In this document: positions 1 through 7,570 of the stretch, piece by piece | How the letters are laid out: each line of letters begins with the position of its first letter | How positions within the stretch are numbered: position 1 is the stretch's first letter | Assembly: GCA_045806665.1 (NCBI GenBank) | Contig: JBJMIW010000420.1 | Coordinates: forward strand, 1-15,704 | Length of the DNA stretch: 15,704 bases | Source: Actinoallomurus sp045806665 | GTDB taxonomy: Bacteria > Actinomycetota > Actinomycetes > Streptosporangiales > Streptosporangiaceae | Reading direction: 5' to 3' | Notes under the pieces: model-generated | Told to the model about the DNA's origin: nothing | Seen by the model: the letters and a program-made list of their open reading frames with translations, nothing else | Databases searched by the model: none | Made by a program: the position numbers and the translations under genes

Positions 1-390
1 CTAGGGGAGAGCCCGGTCGACGATGTCGAGGGCGTCCTCCTTGATCCTCGTCGTCGACTCCTTGGACACCAGCGGGAACGCCTGCCGCAGTTCGCGCCGG
101 CCGGCCGCCGCCAGCGCTCCTCCCGCGGAGATCAATCCCCCGCCCACCGCCACGGCGGCGGCCCACGGCGGAAGCCTCCGGGACAGCGCGGCGACCGTTC
201 CGGCCACGGCCGCGCCGGTTCCGTACGCCAGCAGGGCGCCGCCGCTGCCGAGCAGCACCATTCCGCTCCTGGCCTTCGCCGCCCTCTCCACCATCTCCTG
301 ACGGACGACCGCCATCTCGTCGCGGACGAGGCGTACGGTCTGCGCCGTCACGTCCTCCAGCACCTCGGTCAACGATTCCTCCTCGGCCAT
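1..390 (-). CDS. Phage holin family (actinobacterial holin-X-like) small membrane protein
   Basis: A 129-residue protein with a charged, helical N-terminus (about 1-40, rich in Glu/Arg/Val, probably cytoplasmic or coiled), two hydrophobic segments (about 42-69 and 74-97) joined by a short Arg-Arg-Leu-Pro-Pro turn, and a polar C-terminus ending near a Thr-Arg-Ile-Lys-Glu-Asp stretch. This layout is that of the actinobacterial putative holin-X family (Phage_holin_3_6). In actinomycetes such genes are usually chromosomal, not phage-borne, and their function is not settled. The start at 390 is preferred over the longer ATG at 432 because GAGGAG lies 6 nt upstream. The stop codon is the first three bases of the window. 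The gene diverges from the small protein at 516 across a perfect dyad. Family call is good; lysis function is not implied. Confidence 0.8.
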   Translation of the reverse strand: MAEEESLTEVLEDVTAQTVRLVRDEMAVVRQEMVERAAKARSGMVLLGSGGALLAYGTGAAVAGTVAALSRRLPPWAAAVAVGGGLISAGGALAAAGRRELRQAFPLVSKESTTRIKEDALDIVDRALP

Positions 391-396
391 CGCCGT

Positions 397-402
397 CTCC
401 TC
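397..402 (-). promoter_or_regulatory. Ribosome binding site fixing the holin-like start
   Basis: GAGGAG on the minus strand, 6 nt before the ATG at 390. The alternative ATG at 432 would place this site inside the coding sequence, so the shorter reading is favoured. Confidence 0.7.
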
Positions 403-416
403 ATAAGGTTTTCCCC

Positions 417-450
417 GAGCGTTACCCGGCACCGAGGAGGAGTAACGCTC
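417..450. promoter_or_regulatory. Perfect 9-bp inverted repeat, candidate divergent stress-sigma promoter or operator
   Basis: GAGCGTTAC at 417-425 is exactly repeated in inverse orientation at 442-450, 16 nt apart. Read on the minus strand it gives GTTA, 15 nt, GGGTAA. Read on the plus strand it gives GTTA, 15 nt, GAGTAA. The published Streptomyces sigma-B-type consensus is GNNT, 14-16 nt, GGGTAC/T, so the minus-strand reading is close. The dyad lies between two divergently transcribed small membrane-protein genes. It may be a back-to-back promoter or the site of a dimeric regulator. The dyad itself is seen directly; its role is inferred. Confidence 0.5.
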
Positions 451-502
451 CAGGGTCGTACGGACGTCATCCGGCGGGTATGGCCCTGAACAGGGACTCC
501 GG

Positions 503-509
503 AAGGAGG
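503..509 (+). promoter_or_regulatory. Ribosome binding site fixing the small hydrophobic protein start
   Basis: AAGGAGG, 6 nt before the ATG at 516. It is a near-perfect Shine-Dalgarno sequence and rules against the in-frame ATG at 480, which has nothing comparable upstream. Confidence 0.75.
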
Positions 510-515
510 CGTGAC

Positions 516-686
516 ATGGCGCTGTTCCTGGCCCTGATCCTCGTGGCGATCGGGCTCGGCATCGCCGGGTGGGTGGTGAAAGGCCTTTTCTTCCTGCTGA
601 TCATCGGGATCCTGGTCTTCCTGGCCGACCTCGTGTTCGGCGGGATCCGGATCGGCCGCCGTCGCCGCCCCGGCGCCCTACGCTGA
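516..686 (+). CDS. Small hydrophobic two-helix membrane protein
   Basis: A 56-residue protein made almost entirely of two hydrophobic segments (about 3-20 and 23-42) with a short Val-Val-Lys-Gly turn, then an Arg-rich tail (Arg-Arg-Arg-Arg near 48-51) that should sit on the cytoplasmic side by the positive-inside rule. Proteins of this size and layout are common in actinomycetes and are annotated simply as hydrophobic proteins; I know of no established function. The start at 516 is set by a near-perfect ribosome binding site. It converges on the PASTA kinase gene at 716 and diverges from the holin-like gene at 390. A shared promoter region with the holin-like gene suggests co-expression, perhaps under envelope stress; that is inference. 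Confidence 0.75.
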   Translation: MALFLALILVAIGLGIAGWVVKGLFFLLIIGILVFLADLVFGGIRIGRRRRPGALR

Positions 687-697
687 CGCCCTCGTCC

Positions 698-717
698 GGC
701 CGGCGCGCGTGCCGGTC
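698..717. terminator. Candidate bidirectional terminator
   Basis: A 7-bp stem (GGCCGGC with GCCGGTC, one G-T wobble) around a 6-nt loop lies between the convergent small-protein gene and the kinase gene, overlapping the kinase stop codon. There is no U-run, as is common for actinomycete hairpin terminators. Confidence 0.4.
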
Positions 718-2140
718 AGTGCTTGCCGCCGTGCTCCTTGCCGCTGCCTTTCTCCTTGTCCCTCTTGCCGAGCGCCTTTCCGTGGGACCGCTCGCCGGCG
801 GCCCGCGTCCGGTCGGGTGATTCGCGGGGGCCGGGCGCGGGACGCGCGGCCCGGTGCGGCGCCGAGGACGGGGACGGCGGAGTACGGGCCGCGTAGATCG
901 TGACGGTGGTGCCGACGGGGATCTCTCCGGACGGCGTCATGCCCACGACGGTGCCGGCGGGTCGTCCCGGGACCACCTGGTCCCGGACGCGGACGCGCAG
1001 GCCCATCCGGCGCAGCGTCTCCGCGACGGCGGACAGGGGCTTCCCGTAGTAGCGGGCGGGATCGAGCGTGGCCGTCCGGTGGGCCGGCGTCGGGGCCGAA
1101 ACGGCGGCGCGCGCGCTCGCCGCCTTGTCTCCGGACGGGTTGCCCAAGGCCCACCCGCTCGCTCCGGCGAGCGCCGCGAAGGCCACCGCTCCGACGCCGA
1201 GGAGCAGGGGCCGGCGGTGCGGCGGTGCGGAGACGTCCCGCGCATCCGGAGTGATGTCCGGGGCCGGGTGCACCTCGTCCGAGGCGACGACCGGACCCGA
1301 CGGCGCGGCCGTCACCGCCGGGTCGTCCTGGAGCCGCCGGGCCCATTCCGCGAGGGTCGCGGCGTCCGGACGTGCCTCCGGGTCCTTGGCGGTCATCACC
1401 TGGACCAGGGTCCGTACGGGCTCGGGGACGCTGTCGGGGAGCGGTGGGAGGGGGCGGTCGCGGTGGGCGAGGGCCACCGCGAGGACATCCTCGCCCCCGA
1501 AGGGCGGCCGCCCGGCCAGGCACTCCCAGGCGATCACTCCCAGGCTGTAGACGTCACCGGGCGGCGCCACGCCGTACCCCGCCGCCTGTTCGGGCGACAG
1601 GTACAGCGGCGTGCCGATGACCTGACCGGTCCGAGTCAGCCGGAGGGTCTCGGCGCCGCGCGCGATGCCGAAATCAGTGATCTTCAGGCCGCCGTCCGGG
1701 CGGACCAGAAGGTTCGCCGGTTTTATGTCGCGGTGCACCAGCCCTGCCGCGTGCACGCACGCCAGGCCGTCGGCCGCCTGCGTGACGAGGTCCACGACGC
1801 GGCCCGGCGGCAGCGTGCGTTCCCTGGCGAGGAGGGCCGACAGTGGATCCCCTTCGATGAGCTCCATGACGAGGTACGGCAGTTGGTCGCCCTCACCGTC
1901 ACCGTAGTCGTACACCCCGGCGAGGCGCGGGTGGGACAGGGCTGCCAGGTGACGGGCCTCCAACCGGAGTCGCTCCCGGTATTCCTCACTCTCGGCGTGT
2001 TCCGGCCGCAGCAGCTTCACGGCCACGGGGCGGTCCAGCACGGTGTCCTCGGCCCGCCAGACCTGACCCACGCCACCGGTCCCCAGCCGCTCGCACAACC
2101 GGTAACGTTCCCCGACCGACATCGGCACCACGATAGACAT
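716..2140 (-). CDS. Membrane Ser/Thr protein kinase with a single PASTA repeat (PknB-like)
   Basis: A 474-residue Hanks-type kinase. The N-terminal catalytic domain (about 11-270) shows the glycine loop GTGGVGQVW (20-28), the ATP-anchoring lysine in VAVKLL (K42), HRDIKPANLL with catalytic D138, the DFG at 156-158, GTPLYLSPEQ (176-185) and DVYSLGV. A Pro/Ala linker leads to one transmembrane helix (about 311-333), then one extracellular PASTA repeat (about 361-418) and a Ser/Pro then Lys/Gly/His-rich basic tail (about 420-474). Family members phosphorylate cell-wall and division proteins in response to muropeptide or lipid II binding, but most have 3-5 PASTA repeats. No phosphatase or penicillin-binding gene is adjacent, so this is an orphan kinase. 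The start at 2140 is chosen over 2206 because the kinase fold begins just after it; the ribosome binding site is weak. ATG 2122 is an alternative. Confidence 0.9.
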   Translation of the reverse strand: MSIVVPMSVGERYRLCERLGTGGVGQVWRAEDTVLDRPVAVKLLRPEHAESEEYRERLRLEARHLAALSHPRLAGVYDYGDGEGDQLPYLVMELIEGDPLSALLARERTLPPGRVVDLVTQAADGLACVHAAGLVHRDIKPANLLVRPDGGLKITDFGIARGAETLRLTRTGQVIGTPLYLSPEQAAGYGVAPPGDVYSLGVIAWECLAGRPPFGGEDVLAVALAHRDRPLPPLPDSVPEPVRTLVQVMTAKDPEARPDAATLAEWARRLQDDPAVTAAPSGPVVASDEVHPAPDITPDARDVSAPPHRRPLLLGVGAVAFAALAGASGWALGNPSGDKAASARAAVSAPTPAHRTATLDPARYYGKPLSAVAETLRRMGLRVRVRDQVVPGRPAGTVVGMTPSGEIPVGTTVTIYAARTPPSPSSAPHRAARPAPGPRESPDRTRAAGERSHGKALGKRDKEKGSGKEHGGKH

Positions 2141-2230
2141 GGGTGTCCGCCTACCCGCCTGCGCCCGGAACATACCGCGGACGACCGGGATGTATCGTAC
2201 GTTCATTCGTCGGTCGCCTATCCGGCGGCG

Positions 2231-3052
2231 TCACTCTCCGAGCAGGACCGCCAGCGCGTCGAGAACGGCGGGCCAGGCGCCGGAGAGGGGGTCGATCAGC
2301 GCCAGGTGGCCGGTGCCGGGGACTTCGGTGAGCGCGCAGTCGTCTCCCGCCGACCGGGCCGCGTGGACGTACGTGCGCGACTGCTCGACCGGGACGTCCT
2401 CGTCCGCCGTACCGTGCACGAGCACGGAGGGGATGCAGGAGGGCACCAGCGTGAGCGGATCGGCGATCGCGGTGCGCTCCGGCAGGTCGTCGGCGGGCCC
2501 GCCCAGCAGCTCGTCCGCCGCGCCGTCGCTCAGCCCCTGACGCGCCGCGAGGACCAGGGCGGCCACGGGCGCCAGGGCGAGGACCCCGCGCAGCGGTGGG
2601 GCGGCGGGCAACCGCCAGGGAGCGGAGGCGGAGAGGCGCGCCCGGGAGGCGGCCCACAGCGCGAGGTGCCCGCCCGCCGAGTGACCGAGCAGCACGACGT
2701 CACCGATCCCGCCGGGTACGACCGTGTTCGCCAGCGCGGGGACGGCGTCGACGGCACGGGCGACGTCGTCGAAGGTGCCCGGCCAGCCGCCGCCGTCCTG
2801 CCCGACGCGGCGGTACTCGATCGCGGCCGTGGCGAAGCCGCGGGAGGCCAGGTCCTCGGCCATCGGCCCGGTGTGCGCCCGGTCGTACCGCGCCCGCCAG
2901 AAGCCTCCGTGCACGATGACGACCAGCGGAGCGGCCGCCCCTGACCCGCCTCGCGGAAACCGCAGATCGGCGACCTGGTCCGGCAGAGGCCCGTAGGCCA
3001 CCATCGCGTCCGGCGCGCCGGCGGCGCGGGTCAGGACGTCGGAGGGCTCCAT
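2231..3052 (-). CDS. Alpha/beta hydrolase, esterase or kynurenine-formamidase-like
   Basis: A 273-residue alpha/beta-hydrolase. It has the oxyanion motif HGGFW (48-52), nucleophile elbow GHSAGG with S125, an acid in TADEDVP (D217 or D219) and the catalytic histidine in GTGHLAL (H249), so the triad is complete. The HGG(F/Y)W plus GHSAGGH(L)AL combination is typical of the BD-FAE/arylformamidase branch, which hydrolyses esters or N-formylkynurenine. No signal peptide is seen, so it is probably cytoplasmic. The start at 3052 has GGGAG about 9 nt upstream. It diverges from pucR with 111 nt between the starts, so it may belong to the same regulon as the pyrimidine/hydantoin operon. Substrate is unknown; no other tryptophan-breakdown gene is in the window, so the formamidase name should not be taken literally. 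Confidence 0.8.
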   Translation of the reverse strand: MEPSDVLTRAAGAPDAMVAYGPLPDQVADLRFPRGGSGAAAPLVVIVHGGFWRARYDRAHTGPMAEDLASRGFATAAIEYRRVGQDGGGWPGTFDDVARAVDAVPALANTVVPGGIGDVVLLGHSAGGHLALWAASRARLSASAPWRLPAAPPLRGVLALAPVAALVLAARQGLSDGAADELLGGPADDLPERTAIADPLTLVPSCIPSVLVHGTADEDVPVEQSRTYVHAARSAGDDCALTEVPGTGHLALIDPLSGAWPAVLDALAVLLGE

Positions 3053-3163
3053 CGTCTCGGCTCCCCTGAGGTGATCGGGCGCGGTCGGTTCCTGGGCATA
3101 ACGCGGCAGCCGACATAGGCTCTCCCTCATCTTGCTGGACTGGCGAAGGAGCAGGTCGGCGGC
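3053..3163. promoter_or_regulatory. Divergent intergenic region, alpha/beta hydrolase and pucR
   Basis: Only 111 nt separate the two starts, so promoters for both must lie here. On the plus strand TAGGCT (3116-3121) is a plausible -10 with no good -35. It overlaps a short dyad, AGCC-6 nt-GGCT (3108-3121), that could be part of a regulator site. AAGGAG at 3146-3151 is 12 nt from the GTG of pucR, longer than ideal. Confidence 0.3.
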
Positions 3164-4849
3164 GTGAGCGAGCAGACACCGAGACCGGCCGCACGGGAGC
3201 CCGAGGCCATGGTCGCCCGGCTCACCACGGTGCGCGACGTGCTGGGCCTGGACCTGGTCGCGACGTGGGGGCCGGAGGTCGTGGCGGGCTCCGCGTACCT
3301 GGACCGACCGGTGCGCTGGCTGCACGTCGCCGAGGCGTCGGACGTCTCCGTCATGCTGTCCGGCGGGGAGATGGTGCTCACGACGGGCCTGCTGCTGGCC
3401 GGCGACGACCAGGCGCAGGTGGACTACATCGAGTCCATGCGGCGCGTGGACGTCGCGGCGGTCGTGCTCGGCCTCGGCCGTGCGTTCCGGACGACGCCCG
3501 AACGCATGCGCCGTGCCGCGGAGCGGTGCGGGGTGCCGCTCATCGTGCTGCACCGGCCCGCGCCGTTCGTCCGGCTGACGGAGGAGGTCCACTCGCGGCT
3601 GCTGTACGGCCGGTTCGCGGCCCTCAGCCTGTCCGACGACATCCGGTCCTCGCTCACCGCGCTCAACCTGTCCGGGGCCACCCTGCAGCAGTTGCTCGAC
3701 GAGATCGCCTGCTACAGCGGCTGTCCCCTGGTGCTCGTCAACCTGGCTCAGCGGGTCCTCGCGTCCGCCGGCGACCGGGCGTCCCTGAGCGAGCTGCTGC
3801 GCGACTGGGACCGGGTCTCCCGGCAGGTCGCCGATCTGGCGGGAAGCGGACCGGTGACGGTCGAACCCGACGGGTGGATCGTCGTCGACCTCGAGGCGCG
3901 CGGCCGGCGGTGGGGCCGTCTGGTCTTCTTCGGGTACGCCGGTTCGGAGGAGTCCGGACAGCTGTTGGGTGCCCGGGCGGCCGAGGCACTGGCGCTGCAC
4001 CGCCTCCTGGGCGACCGTGACCACGGCTGGGAGGAGCAGGCCGCGGAGGCGCTGCTGCTGGACCTGGCCTCGGGCGCCGCCCGGCCCGAGCAGCTGTTCA
4101 CCCGCGTGCGGGCCGCCGGGCTGCCCGTGCACCGTCGCACGTTCCTGCCCTTGGTGGTCCGCGTCCTCGACGACGGCCCCGGGGACGGCGAGCGGGACGA
4201 CACGCCGGAGCTCATCGATCGCGCGGTGTCGGAGACGCCGGAGGTGGCGGGGCTGGTGGCCCGGATCGGGCCGGAGGGCACGGCCGCGCTGCTCAGCATC
4301 CCGTACGGCGAGGACTCCGACGCCGCCGTGTGCCGGGTCGCGGTGCGCGTCCGGGAGGCGCTCGCCCTGCGCGGGCGGCAGGCCGTGCTGGGCGCCGGCT
4401 TCGCCTGCTCGGTGCTGGACGAGGTGCGCCGATCGTTCGTCGAGGCGGTGCACGTCGCCGACGCGGCGGTGGCGGCGCCCCCCGACGGACCGGTCGCCCG
4501 GCTGGGCGACGTGCGGCTGCGGGGACTGGTACGGCTGCTGCGGGACGACCCGGAGCTGCAGGCCTTCACCGAACGCGAGCTCGGCCCCCTGCTGGAGAAC
4601 CCCTCGCTGCTGGGCGTGCTGCGAACGTACATGGAGACGGGCCGCAACAAGTCCCTCGCCGCTCAGGCGCTGCACGTGAGCCGGCCCACCCTCTACCGTC
4701 GGCTGCAGCGCATCGAGGCGCTGCTCGGCATCGACCTGGAGGACTGGGAGCGGCTCACCTCGCTCTACGTCGCCCTCCTCGCCCATGAGGGCCAGCGCGC
4801 GGCCGCTCCCCGGCCCGTTCCACCGAACTCCGCGCCGGGACGAATGTAG
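3164..4849 (+). CDS. pucR: PucR-family transcriptional regulator
   Basis: A 561-residue regulator with the three PucR parts: an N-terminal purine-catabolism regulator domain (about 21-145, beginning LTTVRDVLGL), a central GGDEF-like region, and a C-terminal helix-turn-helix (about 482-539) containing ETGRNKSLAAQALHVSRPTL, the usual HTH_30 signature. PucR proteins generally activate nitrogen-scavenging genes (allantoin, purine, pyrimidine or amine catabolism) on sensing a pathway compound. The gene converges on the four-gene dihydropyrimidine/hydantoin operon with 32 nt between stop codons and diverges from an alpha/beta hydrolase, which makes those genes its likely targets; this is inference. 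The start is uncertain: GTG 3164 has AAGGAG 12 nt upstream, while ATG 3209 has GGGAG about 9 nt upstream and begins immediately before the conserved domain. The symbol denotes the family, not proven orthology. Confidence 0.88.
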   Translation: MSEQTPRPAAREPEAMVARLTTVRDVLGLDLVATWGPEVVAGSAYLDRPVRWLHVAEASDVSVMLSGGEMVLTTGLLLAGDDQAQVDYIESMRRVDVAAVVLGLGRAFRTTPERMRRAAERCGVPLIVLHRPAPFVRLTEEVHSRLLYGRFAALSLSDDIRSSLTALNLSGATLQQLLDEIACYSGCPLVLVNLAQRVLASAGDRASLSELLRDWDRVSRQVADLAGSGPVTVEPDGWIVVDLEARGRRWGRLVFFGYAGSEESGQLLGARAAEALALHRLLGDRDHGWEEQAAEALLLDLASGAARPEQLFTRVRAAGLPVHRRTFLPLVVRVLDDGPGDGERDDTPELIDRAVSETPEVAGLVARIGPEGTAALLSIPYGEDSDAAVCRVAVRVREALALRGRQAVLGAGFACSVLDEVRRSFVEAVHVADAAVAAPPDGPVARLGDVRLRGLVRLLRDDPELQAFTERELGPLLENPSLLGVLRTYMETGRNKSLAAQALHVSRPTLYRRLQRIEALLGIDLEDWERLTSLYVALLAHEGQRAAAPRPVPPNSAPGRM

Positions 4850-4881
4850 CTTCACGGCCGAGGATCTTCGCCTGTGGCAGG

Positions 4882-6441
4882 TCAGGCCGGCGCGCCCTCG
4901 ACCGGGGCCGTGGCGGTCACGGCCCGCCCGGTCGCCGGGAACAGGCGGGTCAGCAGGATGTACAGCAGGAACGCCGACGCCAGGCCCACGGCCCAGCCGT
5001 AGTCGGCGAGCGGTTTGAGCAGGGGGATGAGGCCGCCCGTGGGGAACGGACCGGTGCCGGGCGCGGAGTACGAGCCGCCGATGGCCAGGACACCGCCGAC
5101 CGCGAACGCCGCGACGGCGCGCCAGTTCCAGCCGCCGGTGTACCAGTAGCGGCCCTCGGTCCGGTACAGGTCGGCGAGGTCCAGCCGGGTGCGCCGCAGC
5201 ACCCAGTAGTCGGCGATGAGAATCCCGGCGACGGTGCCGAGCAGGCCGCCGACCGTGCCGAGCCAGGTGAAGATGTACGCCTGCGGGCTGGCCAGCAGTT
5301 TCCACGGGAAGATCACCACACCGATGGCCGCGGTGATCAGGGCGCCGGTGCGGAAGGTGACGTGCCGCGGCGCGATGTTGGACAGGTCGAACGCGGGCGA
5401 GACGACATTCGCGGCGATGTTCACCGAGAGGGTCGCGATCAGCACGGTGACCAGGGCGTACAGGACGGCGGCCCAGTTGTCGAGCCGGGCGGTGAGCTCG
5501 ATCGGGTCCCAGATGGCCTTGCCGTACACCACCTGCGAGCCGGAGGTCACCAGCACCGACAGCAGCGCGAACGCCGTCATGGTCGTGGGCAGCCCGAGCG
5601 ACTGGCCCCAGAACTGCGCGCGCTGGTTCGCGCCGTACCGCGTGAAGTCGGGGATGTTCAGCGACAGGGTGGACCAGAAGCCGATCATGCCCATCAGCGC
5701 GGGGAAGAAGACCTTCCAGAAGCCCGCGCCCCACCCGAGTTTCGACGGCTGGTGCACGATCGGGCCCAACCCGCCGGCCTTCACGCTCATCCAGATGAGC
5801 AGTGCGATCGCGCCGACGATGACGAACGGCGCGGCCCAGTTCTCGAAGCGGCGCAGCGTGTCCATCCCGCGCACGATGATGGCGATCTGCAGCACCCAGA
5901 AGAGCGCGAAGGACAGCCACTGCGTCCACGGATAGCCGCCGACGTGCGCGGCCCCGGCCCACCAGTCGCCGAAGAGCTTCCCGGCCAGCAGGAAGATGCC
6001 GGACCCGCCGAGCCACGTCTGGATGCCGAACCAGGCGCAAGCGACGGCGGCGCGGACGAGCGCGGGCAGGTTCGCCCCGCGGACCCCGAAGGAGGCGCGC
6101 GCGAACACGGGGAATGGGATGCCGTAACGCGGCCCGGCGTGGCCGGTGAGCAGCATCGGGACCAGGACGATGACGTTGGCGAGCGCGATCGTGAGGACCG
6201 ATTGCTTCCAGTCCATGCCGAGCGCGACCAGGCTGGAGGCCAGCGTCCACGAGGCGAGGTTGTGGGCCATGCCGACCCACAGGGCGGTGAAGTTGTAGGT
6301 CGTCCACCGCCGCTCGGCGATCGGGACGGGCAGCAGGTCCTCGTTGGCGTACGGGCCGGTGGGCGCGGCCACGCTGGCGGGAAGTTCGACGCGGCCGCCG
6401 GAGACGGGCGGATCGGCGGGCGATGGCGAGGTGGCGGTCAC
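4882..6441 (-). CDS. NCS1-family nucleobase/hydantoin/allantoin permease
   Basis: A 519-residue integral membrane protein with about 12 hydrophobic segments, in the nucleobase:cation symporter-1 family (Mhp1, PucI and similar). Recognisable family elements are WTTYNFTALWVGMAHN near 46-61, GIPFPVFARASFG (107-119), WFGIQTWLGG (137-146), NIPDFTRY (252-259) and NIAANVVSPAFDLSN (331-345). By position, W137, Q141, W246 and N335 appear to match the Mhp1 substrate residues W117, Q121, W220 and N318, which stack on and hydrogen-bond a five- or six-membered ureide ring. It is the last gene of the operon and probably imports the pathway substrate (uracil, dihydrouracil, hydantoin or allantoin) with Na+ or H+. 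A GTG start at 6441 is used because GAGGAG lies 6 nt upstream and the family homology follows. It is separated from the LLM gene by 95 nt. Confidence 0.9.
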   Translation of the reverse strand: MTATSPSPADPPVSGGRVELPASVAAPTGPYANEDLLPVPIAERRWTTYNFTALWVGMAHNLASWTLASSLVALGMDWKQSVLTIALANVIVLVPMLLTGHAGPRYGIPFPVFARASFGVRGANLPALVRAAVACAWFGIQTWLGGSGIFLLAGKLFGDWWAGAAHVGGYPWTQWLSFALFWVLQIAIIVRGMDTLRRFENWAAPFVIVGAIALLIWMSVKAGGLGPIVHQPSKLGWGAGFWKVFFPALMGMIGFWSTLSLNIPDFTRYGANQRAQFWGQSLGLPTTMTAFALLSVLVTSGSQVVYGKAIWDPIELTARLDNWAAVLYALVTVLIATLSVNIAANVVSPAFDLSNIAPRHVTFRTGALITAAIGVVIFPWKLLASPQAYIFTWLGTVGGLLGTVAGILIADYWVLRRTRLDLADLYRTEGRYWYTGGWNWRAVAAFAVGGVLAIGGSYSAPGTGPFPTGGLIPLLKPLADYGWAVGLASAFLLYILLTRLFPATGRAVTATAPVEGAPA

Positions 6442-6447
6442 GGGCGG

Positions 6448-6453
6448 CTCCTC
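6448..6453 (-). promoter_or_regulatory. Ribosome binding site deciding the GTG start of the permease
   Basis: GAGGAG on the minus strand, 6 nt before GTG 6441. The open frame continues far upstream without stops, so this site is the best evidence for where translation begins. Confidence 0.7.
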
Positions 6454-6536
6454 GGGATGGGCAGGGACAAGGGAACGCCTTCCGGTCGGCGCCTGCGTGA
6501 GCGATGCCTGCCGGGCGGTCGCCGGCCGCGCCGGGG

Positions 6537-7556
6537 TCAGCCGGTCAGGGCGGGAATGATGGTCTTTCCGTAGGCGTCGATGGTCGCTTCCTTGGCGTCG
6601 TGCATGTCGTACATCGCGAACTGGTCGACGCCCAGCGCCCGCAGCCGCGTGAGCTTGTCGATGTGGGCCTCGGCCGGGCCGATCAGGCAGAATCGGTCGA
6701 CGATCTCGTCCGGGACGAACGCGGTGTCCGGGTTGCCGGCACGGCCGTGGTGGGCGTAGTCGTAGCCCTGCCGCGCCTTGACGTAGTCGGTCAGCTCCTC
6801 GGGCACCAGGGAGGACGACCGGCCGTACCGGCTGACGAGGTCGGCGACGTGGTTGCCGACCATGCCGCCGAACCACCGGCACTGGTCGCGCGCGTGGGCC
6901 AGGGCCTCCGATGAGTCGTCGTCGGTTACGTACGCCGGGGCGGCGACGCAGATGGTGACGTCGGCCGGGTCGCGGCCGGCGGCGACCGCCGCGTCCCGGA
7001 CCGCACTGACCATCGACTCGGTGAGGTAGACGTCGGCGAGCTGCAGGATGAAGCCGTCGGCCTTCGCCCCGGTGAGGGCCAGCGCCTTCGGCCCGTACGC
7101 CGCCATCCAGACCGGCAGCCGGGCGCCCTCCTCCACCCAGGGGATCCGGAGCGACGTGCCGTCGACCTCCACCGCACGCCCCTCCGCCAACTCGCGGATG
7201 ACGTGCATGGCCTCCTCCAGCACGGCCAGGGTGTTCGGCCGGCGGCCCGCCACGCGCATCGCGGAGTCGCCCCGGCCGATGCCGCAGATCGTCCGGTCGC
7301 CGAACATCGAGTTCAGGGTGGCGAACGTCGACGCGGTGACCTCCCAGGTGCGGGTGCCGGGATTCGTGACCATGGGACCGACGATCAGGCGCTCGGTCTG
7401 CGCGAGGATCTGGCTGTAGATGACGAACGGCTCCTGCCACAGGACGGCGGAGTCGAAGGTCCAGCCGTGCGTGAAGCCACACCGTTCGGCGCGGCGCATC
7501 AGCTCGATCACGGCCGACGCGGGCGGATCGGTCTGCAGGACGAGTCCGAACTCCAT
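6537..7556 (-). CDS. LLM-class flavin/F420-dependent oxidoreductase
   Basis: A 339-residue luciferase-like TIM-barrel protein. It starts with the usual first strand MEFGLVLQT, then shows VGPMVTNPGTRTWEV (59-73, the region of the non-prolyl cis peptide in F420-dependent members), GIGRGDSAMR (92-101) and AAYGPKALALTGAKADGFIL (152-171), all typical of F420-type LLM enzymes such as Mer and F420-dependent dehydrogenases. I recall a TIGR03842-type LLM subfamily with such neighbours, but this needs checking. It is the third gene of the operon; GAAAGG overlaps the stop codon of the upstream hydantoinase gene, with 14 nt between coding regions, so the two are probably translationally coupled. Inferred role: redox chemistry on the pyrimidine or hydantoin ring, either reduction in place of dihydropyrimidine dehydrogenase or a RutA-like oxidative step. 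Cofactor (FMN or F420) is not decided by sequence reading. Confidence 0.85.
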   Translation of the reverse strand: MEFGLVLQTDPPASAVIELMRRAERCGFTHGWTFDSAVLWQEPFVIYSQILAQTERLIVGPMVTNPGTRTWEVTASTFATLNSMFGDRTICGIGRGDSAMRVAGRRPNTLAVLEEAMHVIRELAEGRAVEVDGTSLRIPWVEEGARLPVWMAAYGPKALALTGAKADGFILQLADVYLTESMVSAVRDAAVAAGRDPADVTICVAAPAYVTDDDSSEALAHARDQCRWFGGMVGNHVADLVSRYGRSSSLVPEELTDYVKARQGYDYAHHGRAGNPDTAFVPDEIVDRFCLIGPAEAHIDKLTRLRALGVDQFAMYDMHDAKEATIDAYGKTIIPALTG

Positions 7557-7570
7557 GAGGCGCGCCTTTC

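Noticed and set aside
476..481. GGGTAT as the -10 of a sigma-B promoter for the small hydrophobic gene
   Set aside because: No GNNT element is found 14-16 nt upstream. The symmetric pair at 417-450 fits the spacing better.
2191..2200. TACGATACAT as a kinase promoter -10
   Set aside because: Plausible hexamer on the minus strand but no acceptable -35, so too weak to list as a feature.
854..2944. A 696-codon plus-strand frame
   Set aside because: It is antisense to the kinase and hydrolase genes, with Arg/Gly/His-rich low-complexity translation and no domain.
3164..4849. Proven PucR control of purine breakdown
   Set aside because: No xanthine dehydrogenase, urate or allantoin genes are present. 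Only the regulator family is supported, and its link to the neighbouring operon is inference.
2231..6307. A 1358-codon open frame on the minus strand
   Set aside because: Only its last 273 codons (from 3052) are a real gene. The rest is antisense to pucR or out of frame with the permease and is Arg/Pro/Gly-rich, as expected for shadow frames at this GC content.
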